DNA of 46,251 bases from Chloroflexota bacterium (lineage in GTDB: Bacteria > Chloroflexota > Anaerolineae > B4-G1), in the NCBI GenBank assembly GCA_024232355.1, contig JAAEPW010000775.1:1-46251 (forward strand), written 5' to 3'. Position 1 is the stretch's first letter, and the number at the start of each line of letters is the position of its first letter. Below, piece by piece: positions 33,457 to 41,581 of the stretch. The position numbers were made by a program, and so were the translations under genes. Below the pieces are notes generated by a model, which had not been told where the DNA came from, ran no database searches, and saw only the letters and a program-made list of their open reading frames with translations.

Positions 33457-34343
33457 GCCGCACCTCCTCTTGCGTGTTCAAACGCCTGCGTCAGGCCCTG
33501 GCGGGTCAGCACCTTTGCCAGGTGGCGGCGGTATTCTACCGAGGCGTGAATGTCTCCGCTAGGATCAATGTCGTCGCGGGCGGCAGTTTCGGCGGCGGCC
33601 TGGATGGCTTCTGGTGTGGGCGCTTGGCCTTTTAATATCGCGGCGGCCTGTCGGGCCACCACCGGTCCATCGCCGACACTAAAAAGTATCACCTTAGCCT
33701 GCTCGCATTTTTTCATGTCGTCATCCAGCGTCACCAGAACGGCAACGCCCGCCATGGCGAAATCGTGATGGCGGCGGGTGATTTCTTTAAAAAACCACCC
33801 GCTGTGCGGCAACTTGGGCGGCAACTCGATCTCGACCAGCAGTTCACCGACGTCCAGAGCTGTGAAAAACGGCCCCATGAAAAACTCGGTCGCCGACACC
33901 CAGCGTTCCTTGCTCTGGCTGCGGAGCCGGAAGCGAGCGCCCAGCGCCACAGTCACTGCCGAAAGTTCGGCCGCTGGGTCCGCGTGGGCCAAGCTACCAC
34001 CAATCGTGCCCCGGTTGCGGGTCTGACAAAAACCGATACTGGGCATCGCGCCATGGAACAGCGGCGACCGTTCGGCGACGAGATCGTTGTACTCTACCGC
34101 GGTCTGGCGTGTCATCGCCCCCATCCGCAGGCCGCCGTTCTCGTTGTTGGGCCGGATGTAGAACAGTTCGCCCACGTTGTTCAGATCGACGAGCACCGCC
34201 GGTTGAGACAGCCGAAAATTCATCGTGGGAACCAGGCTTTGCCCACCGGCCAGCGGTTTGGCGTCATAGCCATGCTCGGCCAGGTGGGCCAGGGCCTCTT
34301 CGACCGTGGTCGGTGCATAATATTTGAATGGAGCTGGTTTCAT
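33453..34343 (-). CDS. Molybdenum hydroxylase FAD-binding subunit (first copy)
   Basis: ATG 34343 follows GAGGAGG by about eight bases; an earlier in-frame start would overlap the NmrA-like gene. The 296-aa protein has the FAD motifs KPLAGGQSLVPTM (~29-41) and RNRGTIGGSLAHADPAAELSAV (~106-127), and an intact C-terminal domain (ILFSVGDGPVVARQAAAIL). It is the canonical partner of the small and large subunits that follow in overlap or close spacing. Its AGGQSL and TIGGSLAHADP motifs are of the CoxM type, unlike the GGTD and TMGGNLCNGSP of the second FAD subunit. Confidence 0.93.
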   Translation of the reverse strand: MKPAPFKYYAPTTVEEALAHLAEHGYDAKPLAGGQSLVPTMNFRLSQPAVLVDLNNVGELFYIRPNNENGGLRMGAMTRQTAVEYNDLVAERSPLFHGAMPSIGFCQTRNRGTIGGSLAHADPAAELSAVTVALGARFRLRSQSKERWVSATEFFMGPFFTALDVGELLVEIELPPKLPHSGWFFKEITRRHHDFAMAGVAVLVTLDDDMKKCEQAKVILFSVGDGPVVARQAAAILKGQAPTPEAIQAAAETAARDDIDPSGDIHASVEYRRHLAKVLTRQGLTQAFEHARGGAA

Positions 34344-34356
34344 GAAATTTACCTCC

Positions 34357-35226
34357 TCATAAATTGAGCTTTTGATCCCGCGCGACGCGCTCGACAAAGG
34401 TTACAAAAGTCGTAGGCGAACGACGGATCAACCACTCCAAAACACGCGGGTTGCCACAGAACCCGTATTGCTCATAGTAGTGGAACATCTTGAGCAGCGT
34501 CCCGACCTGGTGATCGCCCAGGCCCGTAGTGCGCGCTTGCTGCTCCCACGCATCCAGCGGCACGACCTCGGCGCGGACCGGATGCCCCAACTGCTGGCTC
34601 AGCACCTCGGCGACCTTGGTCTGGGTCATCGCCCCCTCACCGACCAGTTCGTACGTGGCTCCTACGTGCCCCGGTTCAGTGAGGACGATGGTGGCAGCTT
34701 GTGCCACATCCTCCAGGTCGACCATACTCAACTGGGTCTCGATCGCATAAGGCACAGGGTAGACACCGTGTTCCAAAATTCGCTCCCAATAGGCCAACAC
34801 GTTCTGCATGTACGCCGTAGGTTGTAGAATTGTATAGCGTAATCCAGATTCGAACAAATGCGCCTCGACGCGCATTTTCTCCCAGTGGTGCGGCATGGCC
34901 TCGACCTGGGGGTGGAGCACCGAATGGTAACAAAAGTGCTCAACCTTGGCAGAGCGGGCAGCGGCGATAGCGACCTGCCCAATGGCCACTTCATCGGGGC
35001 TGACGTTGGGACAGATGTGGTAGACTGCCCGAACGCCCCGAGTGACCCGATCCATCGTTGCTTGAATGCGCATATCGCCAACGACGACTTCCCGCACCCC
35101 CTCTTTTTCCAGCAACCGGACCTGTTCGGGACGGCGTACCAGCGCTCGAACGCTTTTTCCTTTCGCAACCAACGCCCTAATGACCGCCTGCCCGGTCTTG
35201 CCAGCCGCACCACTGATGAGAATCAT
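34357..35226 (-). CDS. NmrA-like NAD(P)-binding protein
   Basis: The 289-aa protein starts with an atypical SDR Rossmann motif ILISGAAGKTGQAVIRAL and a basic NADP-type patch after strand 2 (VRALVRRPEQVRLLEKEG). HICPNVSPDE, HFCYHSVLHPQVEAMPHHWEKMRVE and TILQPTAYMQN fit the NmrA/quinone oxidoreductase-2 group. The classic SDR Tyr-x-x-x-Lys is not obvious, as is usual for NmrA proteins. It could reduce a pathway intermediate or a quinone, or act as a redox sensor. GGAG precedes ATG 35226 at seven bases. The FAD subunit gene starts 13 bases after its stop. Confidence 0.85.
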   Translation of the reverse strand: MILISGAAGKTGQAVIRALVAKGKSVRALVRRPEQVRLLEKEGVREVVVGDMRIQATMDRVTRGVRAVYHICPNVSPDEVAIGQVAIAAARSAKVEHFCYHSVLHPQVEAMPHHWEKMRVEAHLFESGLRYTILQPTAYMQNVLAYWERILEHGVYPVPYAIETQLSMVDLEDVAQAATIVLTEPGHVGATYELVGEGAMTQTKVAEVLSQQLGHPVRAEVVPLDAWEQQARTTGLGDHQVGTLLKMFHYYEQYGFCGNPRVLEWLIRRSPTTFVTFVERVARDQKLNL

Positions 35227-35247
35227 CTTCCCGCTCCTGAACCGAAC

Positions 35248-35302
35248 GTAGCCGCGGATTCCATTCCGCGTATTGATGGCGCGCTATAGAAAGCGCGGCT
35301 AC
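35248..35302. repeat. Inverted repeat in the NmrA-cyclase spacer
   Basis: GTAGCCGCG (35248-35256) and CGCGGCTAC (35294-35302) bound a 55-bp stretch containing internal CCGCG and GCGC pairings. It splits the operon between the cyclase and NmrA-like genes and could act as an RNA-processing or attenuation hairpin, or be a small mobile repeat. Confidence 0.6.
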
Positions 35303-35311
35303 AATCAATTA

Positions 35312-37000
35312 TTACCCTTCCTTGAACGCAACAAAACGCCCCCACATCGAGGCGATCTCCATACCTTTTTGCAAATAGCACCCGATATAGTACCGTCCGC
35401 TCTCGGCAGTAGCAATGTCCTTTCCCAAGTTCTCGGCGTGGACGATCTTTTTCGGGAAAAGGTTTAGGTGCGTGTCCTGGTAATACTTGTCCAGCGGGAA
35501 CATTTCATCCCAATCCTTGCCAAAGTCCTCGACCAGCTTGCGGTCGGCCTCTTCAAAGGTCTTGGGATGCCACAGCCTCTGGATGGTGTTCATCGGATGA
35601 TCCTGGCTCACGGCATCAACACCCAGCCATTTGATCTTTTTGTCCACGCACCACTGCGAAAAGTCGGGCGAGGGGCCGGGGTGCTTGATCATGTAACGGA
35701 ACTCGTCCGAATCCGGGCTGACCCAGCCATACTTGTACCAACCAGTTTTGATGATGAGGATGTCGCCCTCCTGGATATCGACCACGCTTTCGATCATCTC
35801 TGGCGTATAGACGCTGGAATTGCTGACCAGTTGAGAAATGTCGGCAATCGCGCCGGGGCCGACCCATTCATCAAGCGGCACCTGGCCAATCGTCCGGCCC
35901 GCAGGCCAAAAGTGAACCTCGCCGTCCATATGGGTCCCCAGGTGAATGCTGGCGTTGCAGATAGAGCCATTCCGCCCCATGCCAAAGTGCTGCCCGCCGA
36001 CCCGCTTGGTATACGTCACGCTCAGCGGCACATAGTTGGCCCACTGAGGGGTCTGCACGCTGAGGGGAATCGTAAGGTCGAGCATCTCAGACGAACCCAT
36101 GATCGCAAAGAACTCGTCCTCGTTCATGCCGTCGGGGGACTGGTGAGCGACCACGCGCGCCCACGCCGTCTCGACCTCCATGAACGGTATGGGCTGGATC
36201 ATGATCCAGGCTCGCTGGTTGTTCAGCTTGTCGATGTCGCCCACGATGGACTCGGCCAGGAGCAGATGCGCCTTGGGCATGGTGATGTGCGTCATCTCGT
36301 AATATTCTTCTTGAGGGAACATCTCGTCCCACGTCTTGCCGTACTCGGCCACCAACTTTGCATCGGCCTTTTTAAAGTCGTGCTCGTGCATGCGGCGGAT
36401 GGGGGTGTTCATCGGGTGCTCGGCGCATCCGCAGTCGACGCCGACGACCTTGAGTTTCATGTCCACAGCCCACTGGAAGAACTCGGGAGACGGCCCCGGG
36501 TGCCGGACGAGGAAACCGAATTCCTTCGACTCGACGCCGCCCTGGGCATCCTCGCTGTAGACGTCAGGCCGATCCCACGAGTACTTGTGATAGCCGGTGT
36601 TTATGATCAGGATGTCGCCCTCGCGGACGTCGGCCCGCTCCGTAATCATCTCTGGCGTGTACAGGCTATAGTCAGACACCGCGTCCGAAATATCCACCAC
36701 GACGCCCGGCCCGCACAGGTCAGTCAGAGGGATGTCGCAGATAGCGCGTCCGCCCGAATGGAAAGCTGTCTCGCCCACTAGGTGCGTGCCCACCGTGTTG
36801 CTCCAGTTCAACAACTGGCCGTTGGCCCCCTGCCCGCCGCCATACGCCCCGGTGACGCGCTTGAAAAAGTGAACCTCCAGCGCCTTTTCCCCAGGCCATG
36901 GAGGCGTGAAAATACTGCACCCCTGAGTCAAATCGTAGAGCTTGGACTCGGCCATAACGCGGATAAACTCCATCCGTTTGGTAAATTGTTCGCGATCCAT
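35312..37000 (-). CDS. Tandem cyclase-family metal-dependent hydrolase
   Basis: ATG 37000 follows GGAGG by eight bases. The 562-aa protein is two fused copies of the cyclase/kynurenine-formamidase-like domain (PF04199 type), offset by ~284 residues; matching blocks include LYTPEMI/VYTPEMI, REGDILIINTGYHKY/QEGDILIIKTGWYKY and HPGPSPEF/HPGPSPDF. The second copy has the complete metal motif H353-x-G-T-H357-x-D359-x-x-x-H363. In the first copy only His73 remains; the equivalent positions are Thr69, Val75 and Ala79, so it is probably inactive or structural. The family hydrolyses amide or ester bonds in small and cyclic compounds. It follows DUF1116 by 13 bases and likely opens or cleaves the product of the hydroxylase. 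Confidence 0.88.
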   Translation of the reverse strand: MDREQFTKRMEFIRVMAESKLYDLTQGCSIFTPPWPGEKALEVHFFKRVTGAYGGGQGANGQLLNWSNTVGTHLVGETAFHSGGRAICDIPLTDLCGPGVVVDISDAVSDYSLYTPEMITERADVREGDILIINTGYHKYSWDRPDVYSEDAQGGVESKEFGFLVRHPGPSPEFFQWAVDMKLKVVGVDCGCAEHPMNTPIRRMHEHDFKKADAKLVAEYGKTWDEMFPQEEYYEMTHITMPKAHLLLAESIVGDIDKLNNQRAWIMIQPIPFMEVETAWARVVAHQSPDGMNEDEFFAIMGSSEMLDLTIPLSVQTPQWANYVPLSVTYTKRVGGQHFGMGRNGSICNASIHLGTHMDGEVHFWPAGRTIGQVPLDEWVGPGAIADISQLVSNSSVYTPEMIESVVDIQEGDILIIKTGWYKYGWVSPDSDEFRYMIKHPGPSPDFSQWCVDKKIKWLGVDAVSQDHPMNTIQRLWHPKTFEEADRKLVEDFGKDWDEMFPLDKYYQDTHLNLFPKKIVHAENLGKDIATAESGRYYIGCYLQKGMEIASMWGRFVAFKEG

Positions 37001-37013
37001 AATATATCCCTCC

Positions 37014-38330
37014 CTATATTCCATACTTTTCCGCAAAAGCGATCAACGCTTCCTCAAACATCGCCATCGGCGGGCGTACCAGCCCGGCACCGACCTGTCC
37101 CACGCCAGCATCCTTGTGGGCGATGCCCGTGTTGACGCGCGGCGTGATGCCCTTTTCCACTACCTTGCGAATGTCGATACCTACCGGCGTGCCCCGAAAG
37201 TCGAGGGGCGGCATGTTAAAATACTTGTGCTCGGCGTGGCAGATCTCGTACATTTCCATCGTGGCGTTGATCGCGTCCCTGGGCGTGCCACTGACGAACG
37301 TAACGATAGCGGGCGCGCTGGCCATCGCAAAGCCGCCGATGCCGGCCGTCTCGGTGATGGTGCTGTCGCCAATGTCACCGCTAGAATCCTCGGCGGTGAA
37401 ACCGGGAAAGTAGAGGCCCTTGGGCACCGCGACCGGGGCCGTGAACCAACGGTCGCCCAGCCCGCTGACGCGGATGCCAAAATCGGTGCCGTTGCGGGCC
37501 ATCACGGTGACGATGGTGCTCCCCTCAATACCGTGGGCGGCGTCCACCATCGCCTTGCAGGCGGCCATCACCGGGTTGAGCACGCTCAAAGCATTGTCGC
37601 CGATAAACTGAAGCACTTGAGCCAATTCATCACCCAGCGTATTCAGCACACGAGCAAAGCCAACAGGCATATCACCCGCCGTGGGGACAGAAGCTACCAG
37701 GTCATCGCGCTTTGCCGTTACTCTGGCGAGATGCGGTGCCAGTGCTTTTAGGAAAAGAATCGACCCGGCCTTGTTCCGATTATGCCCCTCGTCGCCCATG
37801 TGCAGCGCCTCGGCCAGCAGTGCGCGGATATCGATCCCCTCGCTGGCCTCAATGGCGTCGGCCAGGACGGGGGCCATCACATCCTCCATCCAACGCAGTT
37901 TCGCCAGCACCTCCTCGCTGTAGGCACCATAGCGCAGCACCTTGCCATAGCCCTCGTTCAGGTTGGAATAAGACTTGTTGCCGTGGGTCTTGTTCTCCAG
38001 GATATAGACCGACATCGAGGGGCAGATGACGCCCGCCATCGGCCCGACAGTCTGGTGGTGATGGCAGGGGTCCAGCTCGATCTCGCCCGATTCGACCAGC
38101 GCTTGAGCCTCGGCCTCGTTCTTGGCCTTGCCCTCGAAAATCAAGGCTCCCGTGATCGCCCCCCGCATCGGCCCGGAAGCCCGCTCCCACGTGATAGGCG
38201 GGCCAGCGTGCAACAGCAGGTTCTCGCGCATACCGGGGATCACGTCCAGGGCTTTGCCCAACCCGACCAGCACCGGGCGGGCTTCCATCATTTGTTCTGT
38301 CGCTTGAGCATTTGCTTTTTCAATGTCCAT
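37014..38330 (-). CDS. DUF1116 family protein (AllG/YlbE-like)
   Basis: The 438-aa product shows the DUF1116 core: DPCHHHQTVGPMAGVICPSM, NKTHGNKSYSNLNEGYGKVLRYGAY, ALHMGDEGHNRNKAGSILFLKAL and NGTDFGIRVSGLGDRWF. In E. coli the homologue YlbE (AllG) is one of three proteins reported to form oxamic transcarbamylase, in the last steps of allantoin degradation. The partners FdrA (AllF) and YlbF (AllH) and a carbamate kinase are not seen in this window, so the reaction here may differ. AAGGAG precedes ATG 38330 at seven bases. It starts 18 bases after the deoD remnant and leads into the tandem cyclase. Confidence 0.85.
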   Translation of the reverse strand: MDIEKANAQATEQMMEARPVLVGLGKALDVIPGMRENLLLHAGPPITWERASGPMRGAITGALIFEGKAKNEAEAQALVESGEIELDPCHHHQTVGPMAGVICPSMSVYILENKTHGNKSYSNLNEGYGKVLRYGAYSEEVLAKLRWMEDVMAPVLADAIEASEGIDIRALLAEALHMGDEGHNRNKAGSILFLKALAPHLARVTAKRDDLVASVPTAGDMPVGFARVLNTLGDELAQVLQFIGDNALSVLNPVMAACKAMVDAAHGIEGSTIVTVMARNGTDFGIRVSGLGDRWFTAPVAVPKGLYFPGFTAEDSSGDIGDSTITETAGIGGFAMASAPAIVTFVSGTPRDAINATMEMYEICHAEHKYFNMPPLDFRGTPVGIDIRKVVEKGITPRVNTGIAHKDAGVGQVGAGLVRPPMAMFEEALIAFAEKYGI

Positions 38331-38348
38331 AACTAGACTCCTTTCAAT

Positions 38349-38585
38349 CTAAAATTGGATGTAGTAATTTGTGGAATCAGGTACATAACCCATCCCGTTG
38401 AAACAAAGCTTGTCGATAAAAGAGTTGATCGAGGAAGACGTGGCGAGCGCAATGTCGCCATTTTTTGTTGAGGCTCGAGTGTCCCGCACGTTCCAATCTA
38501 CGACACACTTGGCCCGCGTCGGATCGCGGGCCAAAGGAATGGAGGAAGCGATTGGTCCCTGATCGGCACCAATATGTATGCTCAT
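38349..38585 (-). pseudogene. deoD: deoD (purine nucleoside phosphorylase) remnant
   Basis: ATG 38585 has a good GGAGG six bases upstream. The first ~26 residues (MSIHIGADQGPIA, then DPTRAK) match the start of DeoD, where the usual form is MS-HIGA-x-x-G-IA and LPGDPLRAK. The rest (NVRD, then IALATSSSINSFIDKLCFNG) matches a segment about 65 residues further on (VRDVILAM-SSTDS-NR-FG). A stop follows after 78 codons. The phosphate-binding, dimer and base-binding parts are missing, so this is an internally deleted, truncated relic. It still occupies the first position of the operon, which hints at an ancestral purine-nucleoside link. Confidence 0.6.
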
Positions 38586-38828
38586 CTGACACCTCCAGAA
38601 AGACAGCCCAACGGCTAGATTGTGCCAATTCGCAAAATATTGAGGGAATTCCAGAGAAATAAATCTCTCAAACAGGTTTTGTGATACAGTCAACGACATC
38701 TTGAAAGGCAAATTATGACGGAATTCCTCAAGCTTTTCCGATTTTTGTAACTCGCGTGCTATTCATGATCTTTTCCACTGTAAATTTTGGGAAGAGTTAA
38801 AAACTGGAAAAGCCCAACTCGCCTACCA

Positions 38829-38857
38829 GTTATACTATACAAAGAAAAACTTGACAA
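38829..38857 (-). promoter_or_regulatory. Promoter candidate for the molybdenum-hydroxylase operon
   Basis: On the minus strand TTGTCA (38852-38857), 17-base spacer, TATAAC (38829-38834). The leader to the deoD remnant would be about 235 bases. The stretch from 38586 to 38828 has no other feature I can name apart from A/T-rich tracts. Confidence 0.5.
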
Positions 38858-38880
38858 ATGCAACAGGGGATGAAATGCTA

Positions 38881-39147
38881 GGGCTGTTCAATTCTTACAC
38901 AGAACGCTCAAGCTCCAGTTCCGGGGGCATCCCATGCAACAAAATTAGCCCCTTGTGCCCGCTAGGAACGCCCACAAGGGGTTTGCTACCGGACACTTTT
39001 TTCTTTAGCCACGAATTACCACGAATATAAATCAAAAATTAGTGTAAATTCGTGAAATTCGTGGCTAAAAATTCAGTATCTGTTGTCCACTTGTCAAAAG
39101 TGTCCGGTAGTGAAACAAGGGGCTAAACTATGTTAACTGAACAGCCC
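38881..39147. repeat. Palindromic intergenic element, interrupted copy
   Basis: GGGCTGTTCA (38881-38890) and TGAACAGCCC (39138-39147) are perfect 10-bp terminal inverted repeats. Inside, CCCCTTGTG (38949-38957) and CACAAGGGG (38973-38981) form the same hairpin as at 8104-8134, with the same loop. The left arm also matches 17402-17453. Removing 38982-39122 restores a CACAAGGGGCTAAACTA junction identical to that at 8129-8145. Confidence 0.8.
38982..39114. mobile_element. 133-bp nested MITE-like insertion
   Basis: The insertion is flanked by an 8-bp direct repeat ACAAGGGG (38974-38981 and 39115-39122). Near its ends is a perfect 15-bp inverted repeat CTACCGGACACTTTT (38986-39000) / AAAAGTGTCCGGTAG (39096-39110). 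A second perfect 14-bp inverted repeat, TTTAGCCACGAATT (39004-39017) / AATTCGTGGCTAAA (39056-39069), lies inside. There is no coding capacity, so movement would need a transposase supplied elsewhere. Confidence 0.72.
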
Positions 39148-39193
39148 AGGGTATCTATCTATGAACAAGGTCCACTCTAAAGAATGAAAATAT

Positions 39194-39240
39194 AGGGCAG
39201 ATTTGCTAACCGCCTGATTGCGAGTTGGCAAATCTGCCCT
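39194..39240. repeat. Long inverted repeat downstream of the acyl-CoA synthetase gene
   Basis: AGGGCAGATTTGC (39194-39206) and GCAAATCTGCCCT (39228-39240) are perfect over 13 bp and extended by AAC/GTT. On the minus strand the hairpin is followed by TATATTTTCATTC. It could terminate the acyl-CoA synthetase transcript about 105 bases past the stop, or be a dispersed repeat. Confidence 0.6.
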
Positions 39241-39346
39241 GCAGGGTCTTGAATGCGATCTGCGAAAATTGGCGTTGATCTACATCCTATTGTTGGTTCC
39301 AAAGGCAAGTTGTTCGAGTTTTGCCGGTCAACCGGCGTTACAAACT

Positions 39347-41419
39347 CTATTCCAGGACGACGCGTACGTCCACCGCCCAAGCCCCCTCATCCTCCTGACC
39401 AACGATCAAGGGATTCAGGTCTACCTCGGCCACCTGGGGCAAGTCGACCATTAATTGAGACACCCGAATCAACGCCTGGACCACAGCGTCTATGTCGCTG
39501 GGTGGTTGACCGCGCACGCCTGCCAGTAATTTTCCGGCGGCCGTCTCCATCACCATCTCTCGCGCTTCAGCCGCGCTCAACGGAGCTAGCCGGAAGGCTA
39601 CGTCGCGCAGCACCTCCACGTAGGTCCCGCCCAAGCCGAACATCAACAGCGGGCCGAATTGAGCATCCCGCTGCGCGCCCACGATGACTTCCATTCCTTT
39701 CGGGGCCATTCGTTGGACAAAGCCCTGCTCGCCCGCGCCCACCATATCGGTGAATGCCGCTCTCACGGCGTCGGCATCCGCCAGGCCCAGGACCACGCCG
39801 CCTACGTCCGCTTTGTGGACCACGCCCGGCGCGACCCGTTTGAGAGCCACCGGGTAGCCGGATTGTTCTGCCAGTGATGCCGCTTCCTCGGCGGTCGACG
39901 CCAGGCCCGAAGGCGGCACTTGCAAGCCGTATGCGACGGCTACGTCCGTCCCGACTTGTGAGTCCAGGACGTGCTGCCCGGCAGATTGTGCCGCCTCTAG
40001 TGACGCAACCACCTGCTCCTGGTTCTCGACTGCTACCTGCTCTGGCTCGTACAACGGGCGTGACTTGATGTGTTTGTACTTCCACAACACCCCCAGGCCT
40101 AGAGCAGCGCGGGCGGGAGTCAGATAATGGGGGATCGAGTGGGCGTGCAGCGCGCGGGCGGCGGCGCGGATGCCGCCACCACCGGCAATGTGACAGACCA
40201 CGGGCTTGTCATACTCCTCGCCTATGCGGCCCACTGCCACAGCGATGTCGTGGGGAGGGGTGATCGCTTGGGGCACATAGGCCACCATCACGCCGTCCAC
40301 CTCGGGGGCCTCCAACAGGACCTTTGTCGCCGCCGTGTATTGCTCCGGTCGCGGGCCGCCCAACATGTCCACCGGGTTGCCCGTCATCGTACCGGGCGGG
40401 CAGACCTCTTTCAGCCGCGCCTGAGTTTCTTCGGAAAGATCACACAGGTGCAGCCCCAGTCGGTCCATCGCGTCCGCGCCCACCGCTACCGGTCCTCCGG
40501 CGTTGGTCACAATCGCCATAGCTGGCCCCGCCGGAGGCTTTCGATAAGACAACGCGATGGTCGCGTCTACCAGTTCCTCCAGGTTGTCCACCGGGATGGC
40601 CCCAGCCTGGTGGCAGGCCGCCAGAAATGCCTGGTCGGCCCCGGCCAACGCGCCCGTGTGAGATGCGACGGCCCGCGTCCCGCTGGGGGTGCGCCCGGCC
40701 TTGAGTATCACCAAAGGCTTTTTCTGGGTCAGCCGACGAGCGGCTTCGACAAAGCGCTGCCCGCCGGGTATGCCCTCGACGTAAGCAGCCACGACCCGCG
40801 TGTTCGGATCGGCAGCCAGCGAATCTAGAGCGTCCGCCACGTCTACGTCCACCTGGTTACCCAAGCTGAGAATGCGGGAGAAACCAACGCCGACCGTGCT
40901 GGCCCAGTCCATCGTGCCGCCGCAGACCGCGCCCGAGTGGGAGACAAAGCCAATCCCGCCCTGACCCGGCATCGTGCGGATAAAGGTGGTGTCGACGGGT
41001 GCGTAGGTGTCGACCACGCCGACGCAGTTGGGGCCGATAAAGCGCATATCGTGGCGCTGGGCGATCTCGATCAGTTGCGCCTCGCGCTCTTGCCCCCCGG
41101 CCCCCAATTCGCCAAAGCCCGAAGCGATGAGGACGACGGCCTTGATGCCGCGCTGCCCGCACGCTTCCAACGACTTTATCGTCTGGTCTGCAGAAAGAAT
41201 GATGACGGCCAAATCGACCGGATCGGGCACCTCTGTGATCGAAGTGTAGACCTGCAACCCCAACATCGTGCCGCCCTTGGGATTGACCGGGTAGATCGAG
41301 CCCTTGTAACCGTGCGTGACCAGGTTGCGCAACACACCGTGGCTCAGCTTGACAGGGTTACTGCTCGCGCCGAGAACGGCAACGCCGCGCGGATGAAAAA
41401 ACGTGTATAGTGGATCCAT
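39347..41419 (-). CDS. Acetate/acyl-CoA ligase (ADP-forming), fused alpha-beta
   Basis: The 690-aa protein has an N-terminal CoA-binding domain (FFHPRGVAVLGASSNP to ~130), succinyl-CoA-ligase-like domains with FVSHSGAVCG (159-167), the phosphohistidine loop VASHTGALAG with His254, and a C-terminal ATP-grasp domain (~475-690, YPVALKRVAPGVVHKADVGGVVLG). It interconverts acyl-CoA, ADP and phosphate with acid, CoA and ATP, so it can harvest energy from CoA thioesters. FdrA/AllF, the partner of DUF1116 in E. coli, is a distant relative, but the His loop here marks it as an ADP-forming ligase. GAGAGG lies five bases before ATG 41419. It is on the same strand as the downstream operon but separated by ~760 bp of repeats. 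Confidence 0.92.
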   Translation of the reverse strand: MDPLYTFFHPRGVAVLGASSNPVKLSHGVLRNLVTHGYKGSIYPVNPKGGTMLGLQVYTSITEVPDPVDLAVIILSADQTIKSLEACGQRGIKAVVLIASGFGELGAGGQEREAQLIEIAQRHDMRFIGPNCVGVVDTYAPVDTTFIRTMPGQGGIGFVSHSGAVCGGTMDWASTVGVGFSRILSLGNQVDVDVADALDSLAADPNTRVVAAYVEGIPGGQRFVEAARRLTQKKPLVILKAGRTPSGTRAVASHTGALAGADQAFLAACHQAGAIPVDNLEELVDATIALSYRKPPAGPAMAIVTNAGGPVAVGADAMDRLGLHLCDLSEETQARLKEVCPPGTMTGNPVDMLGGPRPEQYTAATKVLLEAPEVDGVMVAYVPQAITPPHDIAVAVGRIGEEYDKPVVCHIAGGGGIRAAARALHAHSIPHYLTPARAALGLGVLWKYKHIKSRPLYEPEQVAVENQEQVVASLEAAQSAGQHVLDSQVGTDVAVAYGLQVPPSGLASTAEEAASLAEQSGYPVALKRVAPGVVHKADVGGVVLGLADADAVRAAFTDMVGAGEQGFVQRMAPKGMEVIVGAQRDAQFGPLLMFGLGGTYVEVLRDVAFRLAPLSAAEAREMVMETAAGKLLAGVRGQPPSDIDAVVQALIRVSQLMVDLPQVAEVDLNPLIVGQEDEGAWAVDVRVVLE

Positions 41420-41444
41420 TCGTACCTCTCTTTGTAATTTATGG

Positions 41445-41450
41445 TATACT
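41445..41450 (+). promoter_or_regulatory. Extended -10 candidate for the ABC transporter operon
   Basis: ATGGTATACT contains an extended -10 (TG-N-TATACT at 41445-41450) with no clear -35. It lies in the divergent spacer between the acyl-CoA synthetase gene and the ABC operon; the leader would be ~125 bases. Confidence 0.4.
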
Positions 41451-41457
41451 GTACAGA

Positions 41458-41489
41458 ACGTAAAACGTGACTCGTGTTACGTATGCACG
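41458..41489. repeat. ACGTAAAACGTGAC-type repeat
   Basis: The short tract ACGTAAAACGTGACTCGTG plus TTACGTATGCACG resembles the tract at 30561-30611. Both are in intergenic DNA. Confidence 0.45.
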
Positions 41490-41538
41490 CGGGGCACATG
41501 ATACCGCAACAATACTATTTGTCCAATCGAGGAACACG

Positions 41539-41572
41539 ACCTTGCAAAGGTTGCTTGAAACCTTCGCAAGGT
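41539..41572. repeat. Hairpin-forming repeat before the ABC ATPase
   Basis: ACCTTGC (41539-41545) pairs with GCAAGGT (41566-41572), and AAGGTT pairs with AACCTT inside, giving a long nearly continuous stem. It ends ten bases before the GTG start and might affect translation of the ATPase gene. Confidence 0.6.
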
Positions 41573-41581
41573 TCTCAATAG

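Noticed and set aside
30612..34343. Annotation as aerobic CO dehydrogenase CoxMSL
   Set aside because: The large subunit lacks the AYXCSFR loop of form I enzymes, and the neighbours (NCS2 permease, DUF1116, cyclase) point to an N-heterocycle.
35468..36781. A 437-codon open frame on the plus strand opposite the tandem cyclase gene
   Set aside because: The minus-strand gene is supported by a duplicated domain, a metal motif and GGAGG; the plus-strand product is His/Arg/Val-rich noise.
38881..39147. CRISPR array or integration site
   Set aside because: The repeats are nested inverted repeats with one direct repeat of 8 bp, not regularly spaced direct repeats, and no integrase or tRNA gene is near.
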